Source: Chryseobacterium sp. Leaf405
Lineage (GTDB): Bacteria; Bacteroidota; Bacteroidia; Flavobacteriales; Weeksellaceae
Assembly (NCBI RefSeq): GCF_001425355.1
Contig: NZ_LMQN01000001.1
Location: forward strand, 310,490 to 374,489
DNA: 64,000 bases
Direction of reading: 5' to 3'
This document shows positions 51,893-60,909 of the stretch, in pieces; within the stretch, counting starts at the first letter, position 1, and every line of letters starts with the position of its first letter. Position numbers and translations under genes: made by a program. The notes beneath the pieces are model-generated. The model was given only the letters and a program-made list of their open reading frames with translations. It was not told where the DNA came from and ran no database searches.

Positions 51893-54826
51893 TTATACAG
51901 TCCTATAAAAATATTGATTTAGCAAGTCAATTGAAATTTGTGGAACTCTTCCTTCTAAATACCCAAATAGCAATAATTGGTTTCTTAAAATAATTGATCT
52001 AAGAGCTGCTTGGTCATCATAAGGTATTTCATTTTCTATAAACCAATTGGCTATTTGTTGAACTAGTATTCTATCGGGAATATTAATTTCCATTAAGTCC
52101 AATTTCAATCTATTATTCACCCCATATACTACGTAATTAGACCAGTTCAATATAATATCAGATGTTTCTTCTTCGTTTTCTCTACGTTTGGTGTCGATAT
52201 ACTTAATTATTGAACCAGCAGAGTTTTGTAATCCATATTCTAAGAATCTTATGAAGATTAGAGCATCATCAACCGTTGAATTCAAACCTTGTGCGACATC
52301 ATGATACCATCCTCCTTCAATCCATATAGCTAATGCTTCAATGAATTCTTCCCTTGATCTATCTGAAGGAAAATCTTCAATTTCATAAAGAATGTCAAAT
52401 AGAAAATCTATCCAACGATTATCCAATGGGTTTTCTATTTCAGATAGAAAATTTTGTTTAAAGTCAACTAATTCTTCGATCCTATTAAATGATCTTAGAG
52501 GAATACCAGTGTATCTTATTAAATCAAGGTTTCCATATTCAACTATAGGGCGTACTCTTTCTGCCCTTAAAGAAAATAGTTCTCTTAATCTTGTTTTTAA
52601 AGCATCATCGCTTTGATAAAAGGTCAGAGTATTTTCAATTAATGTATTGATCTCCTGTTCAAGATTTTCTACAGGTACATCCTCTGCTAATAACTGCATG
52701 ATCGAATTGTCTATATAATCTGCCTCCTTTAATTGATCTAGAAGTTCATTACTTAAAGTGGTCGCATTTTTTGTTATGTAGCCTTCAATAACCTCAACAA
52801 CATGGTATAAAAAACCTTTAACATCTTCCAAGTTTCTATCAGCAATCACATCGGATAGTATAGATTGATCTTTCGGGTTTACAACAATTATAGTTCCTTT
52901 TGTTTCTTTTCCGGCTCGACCTGCCCTTCCAATTAAGTTCTTTAAATCCCTTGTTTCTAGAGGCATTAAATATCCCTTGTTTCCATCGAATCTTCTTGCA
53001 GTATTGATTACAAGTGTTTTTATCGGAAGATTAACACCTTCAGCTAACGTACTAGTACAAATAAGAAGTTTAACTTTTTCGTCTCTTATTGAATTTTCTA
53101 TTAACTCTCTTATAAATTGTGGTAAATCACCATGATGAAATAAGAAACCTTCTTTAGCGCACTTAGCCAATAAATAATTGTTGCTGAAAATATAATTAAG
53201 ATAATCTTCAATTTTTGCAATTTCATCGGTATCACAAAACTGTATAGGTTTAGGAAGAGAAGTAGGTAGTTGATTTAATACTTCTGATGCGATACCAGCA
53301 ACACCTTGATTATAGTCTTTTGTTGGAGAAAATATAGCAACTGCGCCGGAGTTTAATGACTTAAGGGCAGCTGCTACCGTTTTTGATTTAAATGTACTGA
53401 CATTATAAACACCATTTGGTGTACTAAAATCATTAGTAGATAAAAAACGATTGAGAATATATTTAGTTGGGAATTCATCATTAGGATTCACTTCTAAATT
53501 AAAGTGACTTGCACTAACCTGAGTCAGAAATGCCAATTCTATCTCAGTCGGTCTATAATTTGATCGCGCAATGTCATTATCCGATCCACCAAGCCAAGAG
53601 TTTATTATCTCTATGTTGGGTATAATTGCAGATAGAAAAACAAATCTTCTTTCAACTGACTCAGTATTTTTTAATCTTGAAAGTAATAATTCATAACTAA
53701 TCCCTCTTGTTGTGTTATCTATTAAATGTCCCTCATCACAAATTACGGTTTGAAAATCATCAAGCATTCCAGACAATCCCAATTCTATTGCCATAAACTT
53801 TTCGGGTGTTGATATTAAAACATTGGATTGTTCAATGCTTAATCGATCGGAATCTGTTACGATATTGCCTCCATAAATAGTTTTGACCTTTATTCCTAGC
53901 TTAGAAGTAAGATTTCTGCCCAAATTATTCTTTAACTCGGATGCGAGAGCTCTAAATGGAGCTAAATAAAGTATTTTGCTTTCTGGGTTTCTTGATAACT
54001 CATTAAAAATTACTAATTCATCGATAGATGTTTTTCCTGAACTAGTAGGTGTCTGTAAGCTAAATGCTTTATCAAATGTTAATAAACCACTCCTAATTGC
54101 TGTTTGCTGGGAAGGAAAGAAACTCCATATTTGTGGGCTTTTTCCTATATTGAATCTGACATAAGTTTTCCAATCTATCTCTGCTCCATACTCCGTTAGA
54201 TCATACCATAGATTGTTGGTTGAAAATTTTTTTAAGATAGACTTTGCTATATAAGTCAACACGAATAAATGACTTTCTATTTGATTATCTGGTGAGAGTA
54301 TATTATCAAAAATACCTCGAAGTATATCGATTGCTTCATTGTTTCCTTCCCGTAAGTATTCTATTATATATCCGAAATAAGGATTTTCTTGACCTTGTTT
54401 TCTTGTGTAATTTCTTGATAAGAAATAATAAATAAATTTTTCAATATTAGTTTGGAACTCTTCCTGTGGAAATTGTTTAAGTAATAAAAATGAAGTGGCG
54501 GGAAAATCTGCTAAATAATACAATGAAGCGACATATAACATATTCCGGCTGTAGTTTACGCCAGAAAAACTTTCTCTTTTCCCTCTTAATGAATATATTT
54601 CTAAACCCTTAGCTATAGAAAGTAAACCTTTTTTCACATCATCTGATTCCTCTTCCTCAAATTGATCAAGAATGTCCTGCAGCTTGGTTAAAAGCGAGAT
54701 ATAAAAATCCTGAGGTCGATTATAGAAAGTATAATTTGCCTGTTCTTCATTAGCAATATTATAATCTATAAATGCCTGCCATGACTCAGATTGAGCAATC
54801 CACCTTTTAAGTTCCTGATAAATCAT
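51893..54826 (-). CDS. hamB: Hachiman HamB-like Ski2-type helicase
   Basis: This 977-residue DExH helicase shows Walker A QTPTSSGKT (about 260), the DEGH box in VICDEGHLID (about 360), LSAIIPN, motif V CTSTLAEGVNLP and motif VI NLIGRAGRAGKETKG (about 630). An about 220-residue N-terminal helical domain precedes it. It overlaps hamA by 4 bp, the typical hamAB pair. HamB is thought to sense damaged or foreign DNA and to release HamA for DNA degradation. Confidence 0.85.
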   Translation of the reverse strand: MIYQELKRWIAQSESWQAFIDYNIANEEQANYTFYNRPQDFYISLLTKLQDILDQFEEEESDDVKKGLLSIAKGLEIYSLRGKRESFSGVNYSRNMLYVASLYYLADFPATSFLLLKQFPQEEFQTNIEKFIYYFLSRNYTRKQGQENPYFGYIIEYLREGNNEAIDILRGIFDNILSPDNQIESHLFVLTYIAKSILKKFSTNNLWYDLTEYGAEIDWKTYVRFNIGKSPQIWSFFPSQQTAIRSGLLTFDKAFSLQTPTSSGKTSIDELVIFNELSRNPESKILYLAPFRALASELKNNLGRNLTSKLGIKVKTIYGGNIVTDSDRLSIEQSNVLISTPEKFMAIELGLSGMLDDFQTVICDEGHLIDNTTRGISYELLLSRLKNTESVERRFVFLSAIIPNIEIINSWLGGSDNDIARSNYRPTEIELAFLTQVSASHFNLEVNPNDEFPTKYILNRFLSTNDFSTPNGVYNVSTFKSKTVAAALKSLNSGAVAIFSPTKDYNQGVAGIASEVLNQLPTSLPKPIQFCDTDEIAKIEDYLNYIFSNNYLLAKCAKEGFLFHHGDLPQFIRELIENSIRDEKVKLLICTSTLAEGVNLPIKTLVINTARRFDGNKGYLMPLETRDLKNLIGRAGRAGKETKGTIIVVNPKDQSILSDVIADRNLEDVKGFLYHVVEVIEGYITKNATTLSNELLDQLKEADYIDNSIMQLLAEDVPVENLEQEINTLIENTLTFYQSDDALKTRLRELFSLRAERVRPIVEYGNLDLIRYTGIPLRSFNRIEELVDFKQNFLSEIENPLDNRWIDFLFDILYEIEDFPSDRSREEFIEALAIWIEGGWYHDVAQGLNSTVDDALIFIRFLEYGLQNSAGSIIKYIDTKRRENEEETSDIILNWSNYVVYGVNNRLKLDLMEINIPDRILVQQIANWFIENEIPYDDQAALRSIILRNQLLLFGYLEGRVPQISIDLLNQYFYRTV

Positions 54827-55611
54827 GTTGCTAAAATTTGAGTGAAAGTATGTTCGTAAGCTCCTTTTAAGTCTTCAATTCTTATAAGTATCACTTCAAA
54901 CGTATCTCTGATATCATCAGGAATTTCAGTAACATTATTTAAATGAGTGTCAGCAAATGAATTGTCAACCGTTGCAATTGCTTTGAAGTGTTTTAGGAAA
55001 GTAGGATAATTAGCTACATCCATGAAACGACTTAATCTATTTACAGCTTCTGCGTTTCTATCGTCTTTATAACGTGTTTTCAAATGGAACAAACTTTCCC
55101 CTAAACGACTTACATAATCTTTATGAGCATCATCAATTGCTTTTTGTAGAGAACTTTCTGTATTTGTTGGTTTAGTAGCTCTTGCTTTTGATTCAATTGA
55201 TATTAGACTATCATCAGTACCGGGGTTATCAAGATCATTCTGACAAAAAAGAATAACATCAGTAAAATGTGCGGGATTATTTTTACTCTCTTTCCATTTC
55301 CATTTAGGTGGTCTTAAATGCGAGGAAGGTAAATATTTTTCAGGTATAATATAATAACATAGAATTTCCGAAAATTCCCCAGATTGGATAGTTGGATTGT
55401 CTGGGATTTTGTCGACTATTTCTTCAGCTCTAGATGTTCCAAATTCATTAGTACGCCAATCTAAGTCTTCATCTGTTAAATATAAACACCTAAAAGGTTG
55501 TGGTAATTTATTAAAAAAAGCATTTCTTTCGGCTTCTTTTAAAGAGAAAATAGTTATTCCATTTTCACCTGCCGATTCTTCAAAATGAGTTAGTATGTCG
55601 ATGTTTACCAT
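54823..55611 (-). CDS. hamA: Hachiman HamA-like nuclease (DUF1837)
   Basis: This 262-residue protein has the DUF1837/PD-(D/E)xK pattern: SGEFSEILCYYII (about 77-89), Asp118 in HFTDVILF and the E-x-K pair Glu140 and Lys142 in SIESKAR. HamA proteins have this layout and a similar length. It overlaps hamB by 4 bp. The catalytic residues appear intact, so active DNA cutting is expected. It starts 46 bp after the HerA gene end. Confidence 0.82.
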   Translation of the reverse strand: MVNIDILTHFEESAGENGITIFSLKEAERNAFFNKLPQPFRCLYLTDEDLDWRTNEFGTSRAEEIVDKIPDNPTIQSGEFSEILCYYIIPEKYLPSSHLRPPKWKWKESKNNPAHFTDVILFCQNDLDNPGTDDSLISIESKARATKPTNTESSLQKAIDDAHKDYVSRLGESLFHLKTRYKDDRNAEAVNRLSRFMDVANYPTFLKHFKAIATVDNSFADTHLNNVTEIPDDIRDTFEVILIRIEDLKGAYEHTFTQILAT

Positions 55612-55657
55612 GTTATATACGTTAATCTATTCTTGATTTTGATTGCATGAGAATTTA

Positions 55658-57424
55658 TCAATCCTCTTTTTTCCATCTTTTTATAATTTCTTCAAAGCTT
55701 ACGTCTTTCCAGTCTTTATGCCATTCATCTCTAAATTTCACGGATTGTGATTTAGGCTGTGGATCGGGTAAATCTAACTTTACAACAGAAGGAATTAAGG
55801 TTGCATCTCCAACTATAAGACATTCCCCAGAACCTAAGTTGGGTAAAATATCAGCAATAGCATTTGAGTTTTCCGGCATTAGAGCTTTGACATAACTTTG
55901 GTCATTCACATTGGTGAGTCTTAATGATATGAAATTATTGCATTGTGAGAAAATAGTTTCAGACACTTTTGAAGGTCGCTGACTGACAACCATAAGGCTT
56001 AATCCATACTTTCTTCCTTCTTTGGCAATCCTCTCAATTGATTTTTTTGAAGCTTTATATTCTGCTCCACCCGTTTTTGGAATATAATTATGAGCTTTCT
56101 CACATACAATCATAAACGGAATGTCATTTTGTTCATCTTTCGCATGTTTGATTTTAGAATAATGAAAAGCAAAATCAAATACCAATCTTGAAATTAGGCT
56201 TACAGTTATACTTAATACTTCGAACGGAATTCCACTAAGGTCAATTATCGTAACATTCGATTTATCGAGATAACCAAGAAATTGCTTAAGAATATCTCCA
56301 AAATCTGAAGTCTGAAACGATGTACTATCTTCCTTTTTAGCATTGAGAATAAAATGCAATCTTTTATCCGAAAGTTTCGTTTCCAGCCTAGATATGAACC
56401 TATTAAATTCTCCATAGAAAGCTCCATTGGAGGCTTTTGTCGCTGCAGCTGTAGATTGGGTTATAAAATCTAATTTATTATTGAAATAATCCTTTTTCTC
56501 TGGATCTGTTAGCAAAGTACCATTGCTCAGTTTCGGGCAATTTTCAGAAGCTAACTTTCCCATCACTTCATTATTAAGATTCCAGATATAGTTGTAGACC
56601 TCATTTATATCAAAGTAAACAGGTGTATCATAATTTATTTTGTCTTTTAAAGTTGGATTGTGTTTTTCTTTATTAAGAATGACCGCTCTTTTGAATTGTG
56701 AAACTTGATTATGATGGTTGTTTTCATTTCCTTCGATAAATAACGATTCCAATTCTTCAGAGTTCATCAGCCAATACGGTAATTTCAAGCTTTCTGCATC
56801 AAGATTATTCAGATTGAATTTTTCGTCGCTATGGAGATCAAAAGCAGACTTGTATTCCGAATGAATGTCAAATATGATTATGTGAGCATTTTTTTGTTGA
56901 GCGGCATTCTGATTCTTCTTTTTATCTATACCTACTGCGTCCTGAAGTATTTTTGCAACTGTACACGATTTTCCAGATCCAGTTGACCCAACGAGTGCTA
57001 TATGCTTCCCAAAAAATTTGTTCGCATCAATTTTAAGATCAATGGTCTTATTTTGAACTAGCTTTCCAAATGGAAAGTTAAAATCCTTATTAGAATCATA
57101 TATTAATTTAATGGTAGAATCTTCAGCAACAGAAACCGGTTCTGTTGGGCTCGGGATAACAGCGCTACCTCTATGAAACTCTTCATTTTCAATATATCCG
57201 ATAGGCTGCGTTTGGACAAGAAACTTCAAACCTGCATCAGAAGCATTAGACTTTATATTCTGAATAACGGCTATCACTTTATTTAAATTCCCTTCATCAA
57301 TTTCCAAATACTTTCCAATTTGGAAATCTTTCTTATGTGTTTCAAATATCTTTTCGTCATTGATTTCGATTAATATTGCGTTGGGGGAACTCTCCAATAC
57401 TTTACCTATTTTACTTGTACTCAT
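55658..57424 (-). CDS. HerA-type ATPase (DUF87 helicase/translocase)
   Basis: This 588-residue protein has an N-terminal beta-barrel (HAS-barrel-like, about 1-110), a RecA/FtsK-like ATPase with Walker A LVGSTGSGKSC (about 141-152) and the Walker B-like IPFMIVCEKAH (about 433-443), and the HerA sensor SLMVVSQRPSKVSETIFSQ. HerA partners supply hexameric motor activity to nucleases in several defence systems. It is coupled by a 4-bp overlap to the upstream nuclease gene. Confidence 0.87.
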   Translation of the reverse strand: MSTSKIGKVLESSPNAILIEINDEKIFETHKKDFQIGKYLEIDEGNLNKVIAVIQNIKSNASDAGLKFLVQTQPIGYIENEEFHRGSAVIPSPTEPVSVAEDSTIKLIYDSNKDFNFPFGKLVQNKTIDLKIDANKFFGKHIALVGSTGSGKSCTVAKILQDAVGIDKKKNQNAAQQKNAHIIIFDIHSEYKSAFDLHSDEKFNLNNLDAESLKLPYWLMNSEELESLFIEGNENNHHNQVSQFKRAVILNKEKHNPTLKDKINYDTPVYFDINEVYNYIWNLNNEVMGKLASENCPKLSNGTLLTDPEKKDYFNNKLDFITQSTAAATKASNGAFYGEFNRFISRLETKLSDKRLHFILNAKKEDSTSFQTSDFGDILKQFLGYLDKSNVTIIDLSGIPFEVLSITVSLISRLVFDFAFHYSKIKHAKDEQNDIPFMIVCEKAHNYIPKTGGAEYKASKKSIERIAKEGRKYGLSLMVVSQRPSKVSETIFSQCNNFISLRLTNVNDQSYVKALMPENSNAIADILPNLGSGECLIVGDATLIPSVVKLDLPDPQPKSQSVKFRDEWHKDWKDVSFEEIIKRWKKED

Positions 57425-58620
57425 AATGTTGATGTTAATGATAATAAATATTTTATCTCGTTGATTTCTGGTGTTTTTAATTTTTCAACATTACAACTTA
57501 TCGCATTTTCAAAAGGAAAGTCATTATCAGATATAATAATTACATCATCAAAACCTGCGTCATTTACTATTGAATCAAACTCATTTTCATGATTACATAA
57601 TTTCAATTTGAACTCAATAGTTCCGTCCTTAATAACTTTAAGAGGATCTCTAAGGAAACGAACAGAATTAAATGCACCCGCAACTAGCCCTCTTTCTAAG
57701 TTTAGTTTTTTCTGGTCGAGAGATTTCCATATACTGTTTAGCACATCTTCAGTACAAACAAGACTAAAAACAGGACATTGATTTAACCGTAATTTACTAT
57801 TGTATTTCGCTACATAATCTTGTAATAGTAATGGAATACTACGTTCAAAATCTGTTATATAACTTGCATCTAGAATTACAGCTCTTTTCCGAGCATTATT
57901 ATTCAATACTTCTGCTATCTGTCTCCGGCGTTGCTTTAAAAACTTAGTATAATCTTGTGGTTCTTTTGTCCATCTACTTATAGCAGTTTTCTTTTTCTTT
58001 TTAAGTTCCTTCAAAAAATTTACTTTCTTAATTTTTCGTTTTTGCTCATCATGTTGAATGCTCAATTCGGCTATAGCATGAATTGCATTAGGATAAAATA
58101 TTTCAGTTGCGTCTTCAGTTGTAAATCCTTCATTTGAAAGACATACAATAACGGCTTTTTCAGTATCTGACAGAGAAGCTCCAAATTCAACTTTGAACCG
58201 TTTCAAAAATTCATCTCCTCCGGCAAAACCAGAAAGCTCAGCTATATATTTTTGTAAATCTATTGCTCTTGAATCTAATATAGAGTCTAGTTCAGTTTTC
58301 GTTAATATTTTTTCTGAACCTACAGTTTCATTAGGGAAGTGTGCGTGAAGTCGATAATTTATATTTGCAGTTAGATTATTTTTGTAATGACAAAACATCT
58401 GTAATACCGGTTTGTAAATAGTTGAGAGGGTAAATTTTTGCTTACTCTCACGATATTTACATTGTACTGCTTTTTGTCCCGTAGGGGTACTGACATCAAT
58501 GTCTTCTATTATTCCTTCAACGATGATTTCATCATTATCTGATGAAAGTAATAATTCATGGAACGTTATTATGAATTGATAAATAAATCCTTGTATTGTA
58601 TAGTCTGCTGTTCTGCTCAT
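57421..58620 (-). CDS. DUF4297-like PD-(D/E)xK nuclease, HerA partner
   Basis: This 399-residue protein begins with a DUF4297/Cap4-like nuclease domain: GFIYQFIITFHELL (11-24), E-G-I-I-E-D-I-D around 35-42 and the QxK pair in AVQCKYRES (53-55). The remaining about 330 residues are of unknown fold with a basic middle (KELKKKKKTAISRW). A nuclease of this family next to HerA recalls the described DUF4297-HerA defence pair. It is the first gene of the operon. The assignment is from motifs only. Confidence 0.7.
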   Translation of the reverse strand: MSRTADYTIQGFIYQFIITFHELLLSSDNDEIIVEGIIEDIDVSTPTGQKAVQCKYRESKQKFTLSTIYKPVLQMFCHYKNNLTANINYRLHAHFPNETVGSEKILTKTELDSILDSRAIDLQKYIAELSGFAGGDEFLKRFKVEFGASLSDTEKAVIVCLSNEGFTTEDATEIFYPNAIHAIAELSIQHDEQKRKIKKVNFLKELKKKKKTAISRWTKEPQDYTKFLKQRRRQIAEVLNNNARKRAVILDASYITDFERSIPLLLQDYVAKYNSKLRLNQCPVFSLVCTEDVLNSIWKSLDQKKLNLERGLVAGAFNSVRFLRDPLKVIKDGTIEFKLKLCNHENEFDSIVNDAGFDDVIIISDNDFPFENAISCNVEKLKTPEINEIKYLLSLTSTL

Positions 58621-58945
58621 AATGATAATTGATAAACAGATAGCTGAAACGACAAGGTAAATCCAATAGAAATCTTAGTAGATTTGGTATAATAAATCAT
58701 GGTTTTTAGTAGTTTTTAGATTTATCGCAAAGAATGAATAAAAACACCCAACAAATTGCAATTCATACAAATATAATCAAATAAAATATCTATAAATTAC
58801 AAATTAAACTTAGGTTTCAATTTTTAAAAACTTTTAATTACTCCTTATAAGAAAAGTCAATTTCTAGATTTTTCTTTATTAAATTAATTCTTCTTAAAAT
58901 ATAAAAGCCATTCTTAAAACGTTAACATTTTATAATCTCACATTT
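58621..58945. other. 325-bp AT-rich spacer with divergent promoters
   Basis: It separates the minus-strand defence operon from the plus-strand recombinase. No ORF longer than about 50 codons and no clear inverted repeat are seen. A clean TTTG-N19-TAnnTTTG promoter is not visible for either side; the best candidate for the operon is TTG then TATCTGTTTA near 58640-58665 on the minus strand. Regulation of the defence operon therefore remains open. Confidence 0.4.
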
Positions 58946-60417
58946 ATGAAATCAGCGTATTTATATGTTCGTGTAAGTACAGACGAACAAAAAAGAAAAG
59001 GTTACTCCTTGCCTGAGCAGGAGGACAGATTATTGAAATATTGTAAATACAACAATATCGAGGTCAAAGGAATTTATAGTGAAGATTACTCTGCTAAAAA
59101 CTTCAATCGACCTGAGTGGAAGGAATTATTCTCCGAAATTAAAAAGAAGTCATCAGGAGAAGATAAAAACATATTATTTATAAAATGGGATCGATTCAGT
59201 CGTAATGTTGAGTATGCTTATGAAATGATTGGAAAGCTTCGGAAGTACAAAACAACTGCAATGGCTATCGATCAACCTATTGATTTCTCCGTACCGGAAA
59301 GTACTGTTATGCTGGCTGTATATTTAGCTGTTCCTGAAGCGGAAAACACCCAGAGAGCCCAGAATACATCAAATATGGAATACGGCGTGCAAAACTTATG
59401 GGTAGATATCCTAATAAAGCTCCAATGGGATTTATCAACGTAACATTAATTGATGGTAAAAAAGCTATTGTACCTAAAGAACCGGAAGCTGAAATTATAA
59501 AATGGGCTTTCAGTCAAGCTGTTCAAAATCATCACAAAATATCTGAAATCGGTAAAATTGCTAATGAGAAAAGATTGCTATGTTCACGATCATACTTGTT
59601 CCGGATTTTGCGTAATCCAATTTATTGTGGAATCATATCAGTCAAACTTAATTCTAATGAAAGACAGATGGTGAAGGGATTACATGAACCATTAATATCT
59701 GAGTCATTATTTGATCAAGTTCAGTCTGTAATTAATACAAAACGACAAACGACAGCTAAAAGAGATGATTTAAAAGAAATGTTTTTTCTTCGAGGCTTTT
59801 TGACGTGTCCTGTTTGTGGTCGAAAACTTACGGGGAGTTTTTCAAAAGGCAAGCAGAATAGATATCCCTATTACCATTGCCATAATCGTTGCAAAATTAG
59901 AATTGGTGCAGTTTTACTTAATGACAGTTATCGAAATAAACTTCAAGAATTAATACTAGCAGATAACACGATGGATTTGTTTAAGAATATTTTGGAAGAT
60001 CAGAATATAAAGACTCAGAAAGCAAGTTATTTATATGCTCAACATTTAATAGAGAGAAAAATAAAAGAGGAAAAACTAACGCTTTCTCGAGGCAGGAAAT
60101 TATTTATAGCAGGAATATTAAAGATCGATGATTATAATGAATTAAAACAAGAAAGTCAAATCAACACAAAAAATCTGAAGAAAGAAGAGCGTGACATTAC
60201 TGTTAATTTAAGAGTAATTGATAAAATTAATCAAATGGAAAGTAAAACATTCCGTGAGATTTTCCAAAAATTTGCAGAGTTTGATACTTCAGATAAAAAG
60301 CATCTTGTGAATCTTATTCCTCCTGTCAATATTGATTACAAAACCGGAGATCTTTCCTTACAACTAAATCAAGCATTTTCAAAAATATTGTCAAAAAAAG
60401 TAATCGAAAAACAATAG
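58946..60417 (+). pseudogene. Large serine recombinase, broken by a frameshift
   Basis: The first frame (58946-59443) encodes the resolvase domain with the catalytic serine in YLYVRVSTDEQ and the family motif YLAVPEAENTQRAQNTSN. A relative would then continue GIRRAKxMGRYPNKAP. That text is present but in another frame: GGA ATA CGG CGT GCA AAA starts right after an extra AT (aaATATgg at 59371-59378). The second frame (59398-60417) completes the protein with the recombinase domain, the zinc-ribbon-like CPVCGRKL/CHNRCK and a coiled coil. One 2-nt duplication thus splits one about 490-residue integrase. Unless recoded, it is inactive. Confidence 0.85.
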
Positions 60418-60422
60418 GAAAA

Positions 60423-60605
60423 ATGAATTTCATTGATAGAAATGTTTCAGTAGAACAAGCGATTATTATTCTGGCCAAGAATGGTGTTCAGGTAAATGAG
60501 AAAGAAGCTAAGGATATATTAGAATTGCTATATTTAGTAGCTAAAAACTACAATAAGTCAAAAGAGAGAAAAAGCACTGACCTTAAGGAGATTTCGAACT
60601 CTTAA
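60423..60605 (+). CDS. Small protein that accompanies the serine recombinase
   Basis: This 60-residue ORF (VSVEQAIIILAKNGVQVNEKEAKDILELLYLVAKNY) starts 5 nt after the recombinase stop. Similar short proteins follow this type of recombinase in other Bacteroidetes elements. It has a helical pattern and a basic tail but no known function. Cotranscription with the recombinase is likely. Probably accessory to integration or excision, which is inference. Confidence 0.7.
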   Translation: MNFIDRNVSVEQAIIILAKNGVQVNEKEAKDILELLYLVAKNYNKSKERKSTDLKEISNS

Positions 60606-60737
60606 TGATTGTAGATTAGAAGCCTATTGTGGCACTTTCAGACTGTTTAATTCAAACAGACTAAGTATTTTACGCTTAAAATGTCGAACACAAAAAGTCA
60701 GATTATAAGGATTTGATAAATAGATATTTATGGCTAT

Positions 60738-60768
60738 AAAAAAGAGACAACTAAAAAATAGTTGTCTC
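60738..60768 (-). terminator. Terminator of tRNA-Arg
   Basis: On the minus strand the 10-bp perfect stem GAGACAACTA/TAGTTGTCTC (60744-60753 with 60759-60768), 5-nt loop, is followed by a T-run (60738-60743 complement). It sits 6 nt after the 3' end of the tRNA. Confidence 0.88.
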
Positions 60769-60774
60769 CTTAAG

Positions 60775-60848
60775 TGACTTCGGAGGGGTTCGAACCCCCA
60801 ACCCTCGGAGCCGAAATCCGATATTCTATCCAGTTGAACTACGAAGCC
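60775..60848 (-). tRNA. tRNA-Arg (anticodon TCG)
   Basis: The minus strand folds as a tRNA: acceptor GGCTTCG with CGAAGTC, anticodon stem TCGGA/TCCGA with loop TTTCGGC, and T-arm GGGGG-TTCGAAC-CCCTC. The anticodon TCG decodes CGA as arginine. The discriminator base is A (60775) and no CCA is encoded. Its 3' end points toward the defence island, as expected for an integration site. Confidence 0.95.
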
Positions 60849-60858
60849 ATAATTTATA

Positions 60859-60905
60859 AGTGATGAATAATCGGTAATTATTACTTATTGCGATTACTCA
60901 TCACT
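60859..60905. repeat. 15-nt inverted repeat between tRNA and barrel gene
   Basis: Arms AGTGATGAATAATCG (60859-60873) and CGATTACTCATCACT (60891-60905) match at 14 of 15 positions with a 17-nt loop. It starts 5 nt after the stop of the outer-membrane gene (minus strand) and could form a long RNA stem acting as a weak terminator, processing site or mRNA stabiliser. No T-run follows. Confidence 0.7.
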
Positions 60906-60909
60906 CATG

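Noticed and set aside
58946..60417. Two separate recombinase genes (58946-59443 and 59398-60417).
   Set aside because: The second frame continues the first in the family order and the junction needs only removal of one AT; the ATG at 59398 is internal to the GIRRAKLMGRYP segment. One broken gene explains both.
45531..60677. Shared 9-mer TACGCTTAA near 45.53 kb and near 60.67 kb as attachment core.
   Set aside because: Nine A/T-rich bases can recur by chance in this genome and flanks do not match. The GTGACYTC-containing motif is longer and tied to the tRNA.
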